Of a stretch of 60,567 bases of DNA, positions 17,269 through 27,573 are shown piece after piece; the first letter of the stretch is position 1, and each line of letters starts with the position of its first letter. Source of the DNA: Thomasclavelia cocleata (lineage in GTDB: Bacteria > Bacillota_I > Bacilli_A > Erysipelotrichales > Coprobacillaceae); contig NZ_FOIN01000012.1 in NCBI RefSeq assembly GCF_900102365.1, positions 1-60,567 on the forward strand, written 5' to 3'. A model generated the notes under the pieces. The model was not told the origin of the DNA and ran no database searches. It worked only from the letters and a program-made list of their open reading frames with translations. Position numbers and translations under genes: made by a program.

Positions 17269-18654
17269 TTATTTTGTTAAATCAATCTTTGCTAATTTAT
17301 CAGCTAATCCAATATAAGAAGCTGGTGTCATATCTACTAACGTTTGGCGATCTTGATTAGATAAAATATCCAAACTTTCAGCAAACTTCAAAATATCTTC
17401 TTTAGAAATACTCTTTCCTCTTGTTAAAGCCTTTAAAGTATCATAAGCATCTGGTACACCATATTTTCTTAACATAGTTTGTATTGGCTCTGCCAAGACT
17501 TCCCACTTCTCATTTAAATCACTAGCTAAATTATCTTTATTAACTACACACTTAGCTAAACCATTCATAGTTTCATTAATTGCTTGTAATGAATATCCAA
17601 ATGCTAAACCTAAATTTCTTTGACTTGAAGAATCAGATAAATCTCTTTGCATTCTTGATTTAGGAAGTTTATTAGATAAAGCAATACAAATATTATTTGA
17701 CATATCTATATTAGCTTCACTATTTTCAAAACGAATTGGATTTACTTTATGAGGCATTGTACTACTTCCAACTTCACCTTTAACTGGAATCTGTTTAAAG
17801 TATTCCATTGAGATATACAACCACATATCAACATCAAAATCAACTAATACATTATTAAAATGACGAATACCATCTAAAATATGACAAGTATAATCATGAC
17901 TTTCAATTTGTGTAGTTAATGGATTAAATGTTAATCCTAAATATTCTTCAACAAATTTCTTTGCTAGAGTTTGCCAATCTTCATTAGGGAATGCTGTTAA
18001 AATAGCACTATAATTTCCTGTTGCTCCATTAAATTTAGCTTTAATCTTAACTGCTTCAACATTTTCAATACTTGATAAGAAACGATAAGCATACACTTTA
18101 AATTCTTTACCAATAGTTGTTGGTGTCGCAGGTTGTCCATGTGTATGAGCAAGCATTGCATTCTCACTATGTTCTTCTGCCCATTTATTAATAATAGCAG
18201 CAAATTCTTTAGCTTTTGGTAACCAGACATCTTTTAATCCATATTTTAACATGCAGGCATAAGAAGTATTATTAATATCTTCAGATGTGCATCCAATATG
18301 AACAAAACTTTGTAAATATCCAAATCCTAAAGCATCTACTTTTTCATCAATAAAATACTCAACTGCTTTAACATCATGACGAGTTGTATTTTCAATTTCC
18401 TTAATTCTTGCAAAAGAATCATAATTAAATTCACTAGCAATACTTGTTAATTTATCCATATTTTGAGAATCAAACTTTGCTAAAACATCACTCTTAACAT
18501 TTTCAATCAAGAATTTCAACCATTGAATCTCAACAAAAACTCTATATTTAACTAACGCATATTCTGAAAAATATTCTCCTAATGCATCTTTAACACCTGA
18601 ATAACGACCATCCAATGGACAAAGTGTTAAACATTCAAATTCTTGTTTTTCCAT
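17269..18654 (-). CDS. purB: adenylosuccinate lyase
   Basis: 461 residues, the length of the E. coli-type enzyme. It splits SAICAR to AICAR and adenylosuccinate to AMP, so it serves both the main pathway and the AMP branch. Motifs seen: 'LCPLDGRYSGVKDAL' at the start, 'VHIGCTSEDINNTSYA' near 118, 'AHTHGQPATPTTIGKEF' near 168 and the flexible signature loop 'GSSTMPHKVNPIRFENSEAN' near 295. A GTG-initiated extension is possible, but AAAGGTGG stands 8 bases before the ATG at 18654, so I use that. It is the last gene of the operon, one base after the purL stop. Confidence 0.96.
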   Translation of the reverse strand: MEKQEFECLTLCPLDGRYSGVKDALGEYFSEYALVKYRVFVEIQWLKFLIENVKSDVLAKFDSQNMDKLTSIASEFNYDSFARIKEIENTTRHDVKAVEYFIDEKVDALGFGYLQSFVHIGCTSEDINNTSYACMLKYGLKDVWLPKAKEFAAIINKWAEEHSENAMLAHTHGQPATPTTIGKEFKVYAYRFLSSIENVEAVKIKAKFNGATGNYSAILTAFPNEDWQTLAKKFVEEYLGLTFNPLTTQIESHDYTCHILDGIRHFNNVLVDFDVDMWLYISMEYFKQIPVKGEVGSSTMPHKVNPIRFENSEANIDMSNNICIALSNKLPKSRMQRDLSDSSSQRNLGLAFGYSLQAINETMNGLAKCVVNKDNLASDLNEKWEVLAEPIQTMLRKYGVPDAYDTLKALTRGKSISKEDILKFAESLDILSNQDRQTLVDMTPASYIGLADKLAKIDLTK

Positions 18655-18655
18655 T

Positions 18656-21600
18656 CTATTTTCCACCTTTAAAATAATCTACACCAGCTTCAAACAATTT
18701 TTGATCCATTTCACCATAAACATTTTTAAAGCGGTTTTCACCTTGACGTTCACTATGTCCCATCTTCCCAATAACTCGCCCATCTTTAGAAACAATTCCT
18801 TCAATTGCATACATAGAACCATTAGGATTATATGGAGTCTGCATTGTAACTTTACGATTAGGATCCACATATTGAGAGAATACCTGACCATTTTCAAATA
18901 ATTCTTCAATTACTTCTTTTGGAGCTACAAAACGCCCTTCTCCATGACTTACTGGAATTGTATGAATATCATCAACATTTACATATTTTAACCAAGGAGA
19001 TTTAACACTACCAATTCGTGTATCAACCATTTGTGATACGTGGCGACCAATTGTATTAAATGTTAAAGTTGGATCATCTTTAGACATTTCTTGAATCTTA
19101 CCATATGGTAATAACCCTAATTTAACTAGAGCCTGGAATCCATTACAAATACCAATCATTAATCCATCACGATTATCTAATAAATCAGTAATTGCTGCTT
19201 TCAATCTTGGATTCTTTAACACTGTAGCAATAAATTTACCAGAACCTTCAGGTTCATCACCAGCACTAAATCCACCAGGTAACATTACAATATTCGCTTG
19301 TTTAATTGCAGCTTCTAATTCATCAATAGAATCTTTAAGCATTTGTTCTGTTTTATTTCTAATTAATACCAATTGTACTTTAGCACCAGCTTTTTCAAAA
19401 GCACGTTTTGAATCATACTCACAGTTAGTTCCTGGGAATACTGGAATAACGACTAAAGGTGTTTCAACAATTACCTTTGGTTTAATTTGAGATCTTGTTT
19501 TACAAGCAGCTACTTTGATTTCATTTGTAGGTGCTTTTTCTCTTGTTGGATAAACATTTTCTAAAGGTGCTTTATTAATTGCATAAGCTTCATCTAATGA
19601 AATTGTTTCACCACCATAAGATAATAATTCACTATCATTAGTAGTACCAACAATACGATAATTATCAAAAATACCTAAATCTTTTTCAGATTTAACCTCA
19701 ATAATAATATTACCATAATCACGTACTACATAACTTTCAAGACTATTTTCATTATTAAAAGCTACACCAACACCATTACCAAAAGCCATTTTACTAACAG
19801 CCTCAATAACACCGCCATCTTTTACAGTATAAGCACTATAGATTTTCTTATTTTTCATTAATTCCATAATAGCATCATATTGTTTTTGAAGATGATCAAA
19901 ATCAAACACATGATATTGATCTTTATTAATAATAATTTCAGCTAAAACATGACCAGTTTCTTTAATTTCTGGAGTCATGATATCATCAACATCTCCACTT
20001 GTAATTGCAAAAGAAACTAAAGTTGGTGGTACATGTAAATCTTCAAAAGATCCAGACATACTGTCTTTTCCACCAATTGAAGCTAATTTTAAAGCACTTT
20101 GAACACGATAAGCACCTAATAAAGCTGCTGTTGGTTTTCCCCAAGTAATTGGATTATTTAAAAGTTTTTCAAAATATTCTTGGAATGAGAATCTAATTGT
20201 ATGATAGTTTCCACCCATTGCCACAATCTTAGCCACTGATTCTACAATTGCATATATTGCTCCATGATATGGTGACCATTTTGAAATTAATGGATTATAA
20301 CCATAAGTCATGATTGAAGCAGTTGTTGTTTCTTTTCCTAGCACTGGAATTAAAGCAGCCATTCCTTCAGTTTCAGTATGATACTTAATTCCACCAAATG
20401 GTGATAATACTGTTCCATTACCAATCGAAGAGTCAAATCTTTCAATTAACCCTTTTTGTGAAGCAACACTCAATTTTGATAAAGTTTCTTTTACAGTTTC
20501 AACAAAATTAGTTTGTGACTGTTTATCAAAAGGTGTTTTTTCAAAATCTGGTAAAGTGATTTTAACATCTTGATAACGCTTAGCACCTGCAGCATCAAGG
20601 AAATCACGAGAAATATTGACAATATCTTCACCCATATGTTTCATCACTAATCTATTTTGATCAGTAACTACTGCAACTTGAACTACTTCTAAGTTTTCCT
20701 TAGCACATTCAGCTTTAATAAAATCAGCATCTTTTTCATCAATTACAATAGCCATACGTTCTTGTGATTCTGAAATCGCTAACTCAGTTCCTGTTAATCC
20801 TTCATATTTTTTCAAAACTGCATCTAAATCAATTACTAAACCTGGTGCTAATTCACCAACAGCAACACAAACGCCACCAGCTCCAAAGTCATTACAGCGA
20901 ACAACTTTTTCACTAACTTCTTTATTTCTAAATAGACGTTGAATTTTTCTTTCTTCAACTGGATTACCTTTTTGAACTTCAGCACCAGCTGTTTCAATTG
21001 ATTTAACATCATGAGATTTAGAAGAACCTGTTGCCCCTCCAATACCATCACGTCCAGTACGACCACCAATCAATAAAACGATATGATCTTTTAAAGGTTC
21101 TAGACGTTTTACTTGTTCTTTTGGTGCCGCTGCAACAACTGCTCCTAACTCCATTCTTTTAGCTACATATCCGTCATCATAAATTTCATGAACATAACCT
21201 GTAGTTAACCCAATTTGGTTACCATAAGATGAAAAACCATGAGCTGATTCTTGACATAATTTACGTTGAGGCAATTTACCAGCCATTGTTTCTTCTAGTG
21301 ATTTTCGAGGATCTCCAGCCCCTGTAATTCGCATACTTTGATATACATAAGCACGTCCAGATAATGGGTCACGAATTGCCCCACCTAAACAAGTAGCAGC
21401 TCCGCCAAATGGTTCGATTTCAGTTGGATGGTTATGTGTTTCATTTTTAAACATCAATAACCATTGTTCATCTCCATCAGTTGTATGCACTGTAATTTCA
21501 ACTGAGCAGGCATTAATTTCTTCAGATACTTCTAAATCATCTAAATAACCTGTTTTACGTAACTCTTTCATTGAAATAGTTGCTAAATCCATTAAAGTTA

Positions 21601-22417
21601 AAGGTCGCTTAGTATCTATTCCATAAACTAAATGTCTACTTGTTTTATAATTTTCAATATCTTTTTCTAAGATTTCTTTAAAAGCTCCACTTTCAATATC
21701 TAAATCTGTAATAACTGTTGCAAATGTAGTATGACGACAGTGATCAGACCAGTATGTATCCAATACCTTTAATTCCGTTTCTGTTGGATCTCTTTTTTCT
21801 TCATTTTTAAAATAATCTTGAGTTACTTTTAAATCTTCATAATTCATTGCCATGCCATTATCAGCTAAGAACTTTTCAAGACCCGCTTTGTCTAATTCAT
21901 TGAATCCATTGATCGTAGGCACTGGTTTGATTTCTGGTGCAACATCATTTAAATCAGCTGGTTTTTCTAGACTAGCAAGACGTTGATCAACAGGATTAAT
22001 TAAAAAGTTTTGAATCTTTGTTAGAACTTCATCCTTATTACCTTTAAAAGTAATTGCAAATACTCGTGCACATTTAACTTTTGCACTAGTATTACCTGTT
22101 AAAATAGCAAAACATTGTTCACATGAATCTGCTCTTTGATCATATTGACCAGGAAGAAATTCAATTGCAAAAATTGCTTCTTGATCATTAGTAGGAAATT
22201 CTTCTTGATAAACATCATCTACCATTGGTTCAGCTAAAATAGTGTTGATCCCTTGTTTTAGGATATCATCATTGACACCTTGAACATCATAACGATTGAT
22301 AATTCTTAATGTATCAATTTCTAATCCCAATTGTTCAATTAAATTATGTTTAATTTCGTTTGCTTCTGTTGCATACGCTGCTCTTTTTTCAACATAGATA
22401 CGCTTTACATCACTCAT
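18656..22417 (-). CDS. purL: phosphoribosylformylglycinamidine synthase, single large chain
   Basis: About 1253 residues: the large fused form that combines an N-terminal PurS-like domain, two AIR-synthetase-like halves and a class I glutamine amidotransferase. The ATP half shows 'DHCRHTTF' and 'ETHNHPTEIEPFGGAATC LGGAIRD'-type motifs near 330-350. The amidotransferase starts near 1000 ('VVIPVFPGTNCEYD') with the nucleophile in 'MIGICNGFQALVKLGLLP' and 'VSHGEGRFV'. It converts FGAR and glutamine to FGAM. The large form replaces the separate purS, purQ and purL of many Firmicutes. I start at the ATG at 22417, which has AGGGGGAT upstream and removes the overlap with purD. Confidence 0.96.
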   Translation of the reverse strand: MSDVKRIYVEKRAAYATEANEIKHNLIEQLGLEIDTLRIINRYDVQGVNDDILKQGINTILAEPMVDDVYQEEFPTNDQEAIFAIEFLPGQYDQRADSCEQCFAILTGNTSAKVKCARVFAITFKGNKDEVLTKIQNFLINPVDQRLASLEKPADLNDVAPEIKPVPTINGFNELDKAGLEKFLADNGMAMNYEDLKVTQDYFKNEEKRDPTETELKVLDTYWSDHCRHTTFATVITDLDIESGAFKEILEKDIENYKTSRHLVYGIDTKRPLTLMDLATISMKELRKTGYLDDLEVSEEINACSVEITVHTTDGDEQWLLMFKNETHNHPTEIEPFGGAATCLGGAIRDPLSGRAYVYQSMRITGAGDPRKSLEETMAGKLPQRKLCQESAHGFSSYGNQIGLTTGYVHEIYDDGYVAKRMELGAVVAAAPKEQVKRLEPLKDHIVLLIGGRTGRDGIGGATGSSKSHDVKSIETAGAEVQKGNPVEERKIQRLFRNKEVSEKVVRCNDFGAGGVCVAVGELAPGLVIDLDAVLKKYEGLTGTELAISESQERMAIVIDEKDADFIKAECAKENLEVVQVAVVTDQNRLVMKHMGEDIVNISRDFLDAAGAKRYQDVKITLPDFEKTPFDKQSQTNFVETVKETLSKLSVASQKGLIERFDSSIGNGTVLSPFGGIKYHTETEGMAALIPVLGKETTTASIMTYGYNPLISKWSPYHGAIYAIVESVAKIVAMGGNYHTIRFSFQEYFEKLLNNPITWGKPTAALLGAYRVQSALKLASIGGKDSMSGSFEDLHVPPTLVSFAITSGDVDDIMTPEIKETGHVLAEIIINKDQYHVFDFDHLQKQYDAIMELMKNKKIYSAYTVKDGGVIEAVSKMAFGNGVGVAFNNENSLESYVVRDYGNIIIEVKSEKDLGIFDNYRIVGTTNDSELLSYGGETISLDEAYAINKAPLENVYPTREKAPTNEIKVAACKTRSQIKPKVIVETPLVVIPVFPGTNCEYDSKRAFEKAGAKVQLVLIRNKTEQMLKDSIDELEAAIKQANIVMLPGGFSAGDEPEGSGKFIATVLKNPRLKAAITDLLDNRDGLMIGICNGFQALVKLGLLPYGKIQEMSKDDPTLTFNTIGRHVSQMVDTRIGSVKSPWLKYVNVDDIHTIPVSHGEGRFVAPKEVIEELFENGQVFSQYVDPNRKVTMQTPYNPNGSMYAIEGIVSKDGRVIGKMGHSERQGENRFKNVYGEMDQKLFEAGVDYFKGGK

Positions 22418-22427
22418 ATTTATCCCC

Positions 22428-23678
22428 CTATCTAAGTCCGATATCGCTTCGGTAATATTTACCTTCAAAATCAATCTTTTTAGCTACTGTATAAACTTTT
22501 TCACGAACCTCATCAAGAGACGCTCCTGTAGCACAAATATTTAAAACACGACCACCACTAGTAACTAATTTATTATCCTTAATTGCTGTCCCTGCATGGA
22601 AAATAACACAGTCATCACAGTCATCAATATTTTTTATTTCAATTCCTTTTTGATAATTACCTGGATATCCTCCACTTGAAAGGACTAAACAAGCAACATG
22701 ATGATCATTCCATTTAACCTTAACATCTTTTAAAGTTTTTGTAGCACAACCTACCATGATATCATATAGATCACTATCTAAGCGAAGCATAATTGATTGT
22801 GTTTCTGGATCCCCAAAACGAACATTAAATTCTAATACTTTCGCTTTACCATCTTCAATCATTAAACCAATAAATACAACACCACGATAATCCATATTAT
22901 CATCTTTCACCCCTTGCATAAAAGGATCAAGAATATCTGTTTTAATTACATCATCCATACCCTCAGGCATAAAGGGATTTGGTGAAACAGTACCCATCCC
23001 ACCAGTATTAGGACCAATATTTCCATCAAAGATTTGTTTATGATCTTTAGCGCTTACCATTGGAACGATTGTTTCACCATCGGTAAAGCAAAGTAACGAA
23101 CATTCAAATCCTGTTAAAAACTCTTCTAAAACAACTTTACTTCCAGCACCATCAAGACTTCCATCAATCATCATTTCTTTTAAAGTAGCAGTAGCATCTT
23201 CAAGATTGTCAACAATAACAACCCCCTTTCCAGCTGCTAAACCATCAGCCTTAATAACTAATGGATAATCAAATTCATTGATTGCCTCAATTGCTTCATC
23301 ATAACTATTAACTTCTTTATATTTAGCAGTTGGGATATTATGTCTAATCATAAAATCTTTTGAAAATGCTTTACTGCCTTCTAATGTAGCAGCACGTTTA
23401 GTTGGACCAAATGCCATTAGTCCAGCTGCCTCTAAATCATTTGCAAGACCATTACAAAGTGGTACTTCTGGTCCTATAACAGTTAAATCAATTTTATGCT
23501 CTTTAGCAAAATTAACAATCATTTCATTATCTTCAACATTACCACTAATACATTCACCAATTTTAGCAATTCCTGGATTTCCTGGAATCGCATAGATTTT
23601 ATCTACCTTACTGCTTTGATTCAATTTATAAGCAATGGCATGTTCACGACCACCACTACCAATTACAAGTACTTTCAT
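22428..23678 (-). CDS. purD: phosphoribosylamine-glycine ligase (GAR synthetase)
   Basis: 416 residues, normal for the family. It joins phosphoribosylamine to glycine with ATP. The ATP-grasp fold is evident: 'MKVLVIGSGGREHAIAYKL' at the start, 'PLVIKADGLAAGKGVVIV' near 138, 'FTDGETIVPMVSAKDHKQ' near 200, 'GPNTGGMGTVSP' near 220 and 'EFNVRFGDPETQ' near 285. A GAAAGG RBS lies upstream. It sits between purH and purL in the leftward operon. Confidence 0.97.
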   Translation of the reverse strand: MKVLVIGSGGREHAIAYKLNQSSKVDKIYAIPGNPGIAKIGECISGNVEDNEMIVNFAKEHKIDLTVIGPEVPLCNGLANDLEAAGLMAFGPTKRAATLEGSKAFSKDFMIRHNIPTAKYKEVNSYDEAIEAINEFDYPLVIKADGLAAGKGVVIVDNLEDATATLKEMMIDGSLDGAGSKVVLEEFLTGFECSLLCFTDGETIVPMVSAKDHKQIFDGNIGPNTGGMGTVSPNPFMPEGMDDVIKTDILDPFMQGVKDDNMDYRGVVFIGLMIEDGKAKVLEFNVRFGDPETQSIMLRLDSDLYDIMVGCATKTLKDVKVKWNDHHVACLVLSSGGYPGNYQKGIEIKNIDDCDDCVIFHAGTAIKDNKLVTSGGRVLNICATGASLDEVREKVYTVAKKIDFEGKYYRSDIGLR

Positions 23679-23696
23679 ATATTCTAGGCCTTTCTA

Positions 23697-25220
23697 TTAA
23701 TGTCTAAAATGTCTGTATCCAGTAAATACCATTGGGATACCCTTTTCATTACAGAAATCGATTGAATCTTGATCTCTAACTGATCCCCCTGGTTGAACAA
23801 TCGCACCAATTCCTGCTTTATATGCTACTTCAGCACAGTCGCTAAATGGGAAGAAAGCATCACTTGCAAGAACTGCACCATTAAAATCTTTATCTTTATT
23901 ATTAATAATCGCATTTTCTAAAGCCCAGATTCTTGATGTTTGTCCACCACCAACAGCTAATGTAACACCATCTTTAACAATACAAATAGCGTTAGATTTT
24001 ACGAACTTAACAACTCGCATACCAAATTCCATATCTGTAAGTTGAGCTTCTGTTGGTTTAGTATCTGTTACACAATTCATTTCTTTGATCATTTCAGTAT
24101 TGATATCTTGTACTAATACTTTACCTTCTAAATATTTAATATCATATTTAGCTTCACGAACATATAAATTTTTAAGTTTTAAGATTCTTAAGTTTTTCTT
24201 TTTCTTCAATACTTCTAAAGCATCATCATCAAAATCAGGTGCAGCTACAATTTCTAAGAAAATCTTATGCATTTCTTCAGCAGTTTTTTTATCAATTTTG
24301 TAATTTACTGCCACAATTCCTCCAAAAATACTTTGAGGATCAGCTTCATAAGCTTTCATATAAGAATCATAACCATCTTTACCAATAGCAACACCACAAG
24401 GTGTTGAATGTTTAATTGCTGCTGTAACGATTTGATCTTTAAATTCACGAACTACAGCAATAGCACCATATAAATCATTAACATTATTAAATGAAATTTC
24501 TTTACCATGTAATTGTTCATAATCTAATAAAGTTTCTTGAACAAACGGATCAACATAAGTATTAGCTCTTTGTTGAGAGTTTTCACCATAACGTAAATGC
24601 TCAGTTTTCTTTAATGAAATATTTAAAGTATCTGGGAAATCATCTCCTACAACACCTGCAAAATAACGAGAAATCATCGCATCATAAGCACCTGTAGTTG
24701 AAAATGCTTTATATGCAAGATTTAATCTAAAATCAAAATCATCAGTTTTATCTTTGATTGCAGTTAAAACACTATCATAATCAGCAGGATCAGTAACAAT
24801 TAAAACATCTTTAAAATTCTTTGCTGCTGAACGAATCATTGATGGTCCCCCAATATCAATATTTTCAATCATATCTTCCATTGGTTTACCAGCTTTTAAA
24901 GCCTTTTCAAATTCATATAAATTAACACAAACAACATCAATTGGTTGAATATCCATCTTTTCAACTGTATCAACATGTTCTTGTAAATCACGACGGAATA
25001 ATAATCCACCATGAACTTTAGGATGTAAAGTTTTAACTCGACCATCTAAGATTTCTGGAAATCCTGTTACATCATCAATTGCTATACATGGTACATTTTC
25101 TGCTTGTAATTTAGCCATTGTTCCTCCAGTTGAAACAATTTCAAAACCTAAATCCACTAAGCCTTTACAAAAATCAACAATACCATCTTTATTAGTAACA
25201 CTAACTAATGCTCTTTTCAT
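23697..25220 (-). CDS. purH: bifunctional AICAR transformylase / IMP cyclohydrolase
   Basis: 507 residues. The N-terminal cyclohydrolase domain (MGS fold) starts 'RALVSVTNKDGIVDFCKGL' and contains 'VSTGGTMAKL' and 'DGRVKTLHPKVHGGLL' near 62. The transformylase half has 'KHSTPCGVAIG' near 270 and ends in 'ASDAFFPFSDCAEVAYKAGI', 'VQPGGSVRDQDSIDFCNE' and 'FTGYRHFRH'. These are the last two steps to IMP and use 10-formyl-THF, which the Fhs enzyme encoded at the head of this operon supplies. The gene starts 1 base after the purN stop. Confidence 0.97.
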   Translation of the reverse strand: MKRALVSVTNKDGIVDFCKGLVDLGFEIVSTGGTMAKLQAENVPCIAIDDVTGFPEILDGRVKTLHPKVHGGLLFRRDLQEHVDTVEKMDIQPIDVVCVNLYEFEKALKAGKPMEDMIENIDIGGPSMIRSAAKNFKDVLIVTDPADYDSVLTAIKDKTDDFDFRLNLAYKAFSTTGAYDAMISRYFAGVVGDDFPDTLNISLKKTEHLRYGENSQQRANTYVDPFVQETLLDYEQLHGKEISFNNVNDLYGAIAVVREFKDQIVTAAIKHSTPCGVAIGKDGYDSYMKAYEADPQSIFGGIVAVNYKIDKKTAEEMHKIFLEIVAAPDFDDDALEVLKKKKNLRILKLKNLYVREAKYDIKYLEGKVLVQDINTEMIKEMNCVTDTKPTEAQLTDMEFGMRVVKFVKSNAICIVKDGVTLAVGGGQTSRIWALENAIINNKDKDFNGAVLASDAFFPFSDCAEVAYKAGIGAIVQPGGSVRDQDSIDFCNEKGIPMVFTGYRHFRH

Positions 25221-25221
25221 T

Positions 25222-25815
25222 TTAAATCACCTTAGCCCTTTCATTTTCAACAATAATTTTACCATCACAATATAAAGCAACAGCTTTAGGTAAAATACGA
25301 TGTTCAATTTCTAATACTCGTTTTTGAATATCTTCAGCATTATCTAAATCATCAATATTACATGTTTCTTGAAGAATAATCGGTCCCCCATCAACTTCCT
25401 TACTAACAAAATGAACTGTTGCTCCAGTTACTTTTACTCCTCGTGCCAAAACCTTTTCATGAACATGCATTCCATAATGCCCTGGTCCACAAAATGCTGG
25501 AATCAAAGAAGGATGGATATTAATAATTTTATTTGGATAAGCATCAATCAATACATCTGTAAGAATTGCTAAATATCCCGCTAAAACAACTAGATCAACA
25601 TCTCGTTCTTTTAACATTTTTACAATCAATTCATCATCTTTACGTACCACTGCAGTTTCAATTCCCGCTTTTTTAGCACGTTCAAGCCCATATGCATTTT
25701 TACGATTAGAAATAACTAATACAATCTGACCATTGATGCTGTTATTTTCAACGGCATCAATGACTGATTGCAAATCTGTTCCACCACCCGAAACAAAGAC
25801 TGCAATTTTTAGCAT
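25222..25815 (-). CDS. purN: GAR transformylase (formyl-THF dependent)
   Basis: 197 residues. The formyltransferase core is clear: 'KIAVFVSGGGTDLQSVIDA' at the start, 'VISNRKNAYGLERAKKAGI' near 33, 'LAGYLAIL' near 77, and the catalytic 'NIHPSLIPAFCGPGHYGMHVHEKVL' (Asn, His) near 98, followed by 'GATVHFVSKEVDGGPII' with the catalytic Asp. It formylates GAR with 10-formyl-THF. It overlaps the end of purM by 7 bases, and the GGAG RBS lies inside purM. Confidence 0.97.
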   Translation of the reverse strand: MLKIAVFVSGGGTDLQSVIDAVENNSINGQIVLVISNRKNAYGLERAKKAGIETAVVRKDDELIVKMLKERDVDLVVLAGYLAILTDVLIDAYPNKIINIHPSLIPAFCGPGHYGMHVHEKVLARGVKVTGATVHFVSKEVDGGPIILQETCNIDDLDNAEDIQKRVLEIEHRILPKAVALYCDGKIIVENERAKVI

Positions 25816-26834
25816 AATTGCACTCCTTTATCTCCTGCTTCAATATTTCCAACAACATAACATTCATCCCCAGCTTCTTTAATAGCCACCATTGCTTTAT
25901 CAACATCAGCTGGATCTAATGCAATAACCATACCTAGTCCCATATTAAATGTGTTATACATCATTTCCTCTGCAATGTTACCATTTTTAGCAATCAGTTC
26001 AAAGATTGCAGGTACTTTATAACTATCTTTTTTTACAATTGCTTTTATTCCTTCTGGTAGCATTCTTGGAATATTTTCATCAAATCCACCACCAGTAATA
26101 TGACTGCATCCTTTTATTTTCACACCAGCATCTTTAACATTCTTAAGTGCTTTTACATAAATTCTAGTTGGTTCAATCAAAGCTTCACCAAGTGTTTTAC
26201 CAAGTTCATCATAATATGTATCTAATGTTTCCTTATTCATTTCAAAAACTTTACGTACTAATGAAAATCCATTACTATGAACACCACTTGAAGCGATTCC
26301 TACTAAAACATCCCCAGGTTTAATATTCTCACCATTAATAATATCTTTTTTATCAACGACACCAACTGCAAACCCAGCTAAATCATAATCATTTTCAGGC
26401 ATTAATCCAGGATGTTCAGCTGTTTCACCACCAACTAAAGCACATCCAGATTGTTTACATCCCTCAGCAACACCACTTACAATCGTTGCAATTTTTTCAG
26501 GATAATTTTTACCACATGCAATGTAATCAAGGAAGAACAATGGTTCTCCACCTGAACATGTAATATCATTAACACACATAGCAACTGCATCAATTCCAAT
26601 TGTATCATGTTTATCCATTACAAAAGCAAGTTTTACCTTTGTTCCACATCCATCAGTTCCTGATAAAAGAACAGGTTCCTCCATATCTTTGATTGCACTT
26701 AAATCAAATGCTCCAGCAAAACCGCCAAGTCCTCCTAAAACCTCAGGTCTCATTGTTTCTTTTACATGTTTTTTCATTAATTCAACTGACTTGTATCCTG
26801 CTTCAATATCTACTCCAGCCTTTTTGTAATCCAT
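25809..26834 (-). CDS. purM: AIR synthetase (FGAM cyclo-ligase)
   Basis: 341 residues. It closes the imidazole ring, turning FGAM into AIR with ATP. Typical segments are 'YKKAGVDIEAGYKSVELMK' at the start, 'GGLGGFAGAFDL', 'SGTDGCGTKVKLAF' near 60, 'MCVNDITCSGGEPLFFLDY' near 88, 'GGETAEHPGLMP' near 137 and 'HITGGGFDENIPRMLP' near 247. Two ATGs stand in a row; AAAGGAG is 4 bases from the first and 7 from the second, so I choose the second (26834). Confidence 0.96.
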   Translation of the reverse strand: MDYKKAGVDIEAGYKSVELMKKHVKETMRPEVLGGLGGFAGAFDLSAIKDMEEPVLLSGTDGCGTKVKLAFVMDKHDTIGIDAVAMCVNDITCSGGEPLFFLDYIACGKNYPEKIATIVSGVAEGCKQSGCALVGGETAEHPGLMPENDYDLAGFAVGVVDKKDIINGENIKPGDVLVGIASSGVHSNGFSLVRKVFEMNKETLDTYYDELGKTLGEALIEPTRIYVKALKNVKDAGVKIKGCSHITGGGFDENIPRMLPEGIKAIVKKDSYKVPAIFELIAKNGNIAEEMMYNTFNMGLGMVIALDPADVDKAMVAIKEAGDECYVVGNIEAGDKGVQLC

Positions 26835-26849
26835 CATTTATCTCCTTTA

Positions 26850-27551
26850 TTATTTTTGCATTCTTGCTAATACTGCTTTATAAGTTTCGATTAAATCACC
26901 AATATCTTGTCTAAATACATCTTTATCATATTTTTGGTTAGTTTCAACATCCCATAAACGACAAGAATCTGGAGAGATTTCATCAGCTAATAAGATTTCA
27001 CCATCAGGTGTTTTACCAAATTCAATTTTAAAGTCAACTAATTTTAAGTTTAAGCTTAAGAAAAATTCTTTTAATAATTCATTAATTTTTAAAGTTTCTT
27101 GTTTAATAAAATTATATTCTTCTCTTGTACATAATTTTAAAGCTACAGCATGATCTTCATTAATTAATGGATCTCCATAATCATCATTTTTATAACTAAT
27201 TTCAAAAATTGGTTCTTCTAAAACAACCCCTTCAGGTGCACCTAATCTTTTACAGAAAGATCCTGTAGTAATATTTCTAATAATTACTTCTAATGGAAAA
27301 ATATCTACTTTTTTAACTAAGATATCACGTTCATTTAATTTTTTAATCATATGAGTTTTAATTCCAGCTTCTTCTAACATATCAAAGATAATACAAGAAA
27401 TTGTATTGTTTAAAACTCCTTTACCTTCAAATTGATCATGCTTAACTCCATTACCAGCAGTTGCATCATCTTTATAATGAATTAAATATTCATCATCTTT
27501 ATCAGTTAAATAAACTTGTTTTGCTTTTCCTTCATATAATAATTCAGCCAT
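26850..27551 (-). CDS. purC: SAICAR synthetase
   Basis: 233 residues, the compact bacterial form. It adds aspartate to CAIR with ATP. Seen are 'LLYEGKAKQVYLT' at the start, 'YKDDATAGNGVKHDQFEGKG' near 27, 'FPLEVIIRNITTGSFCKRLG' near 85, 'VDFKIEFGKTPDGEILLADEISPDSCRLWD' near 170 and a terminal 'Y..VLARM'. GAGGAGAAA lies before the ATG. Between purE and purM in the operon. Confidence 0.97.
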   Translation of the reverse strand: MAELLYEGKAKQVYLTDKDDEYLIHYKDDATAGNGVKHDQFEGKGVLNNTISCIIFDMLEEAGIKTHMIKKLNERDILVKKVDIFPLEVIIRNITTGSFCKRLGAPEGVVLEEPIFEISYKNDDYGDPLINEDHAVALKLCTREEYNFIKQETLKINELLKEFFLSLNLKLVDFKIEFGKTPDGEILLADEISPDSCRLWDVETNQKYDKDVFRQDIGDLIETYKAVLARMQK

Positions 27552-27573
27552 TTTCTAATTTCTCCTCTTACTT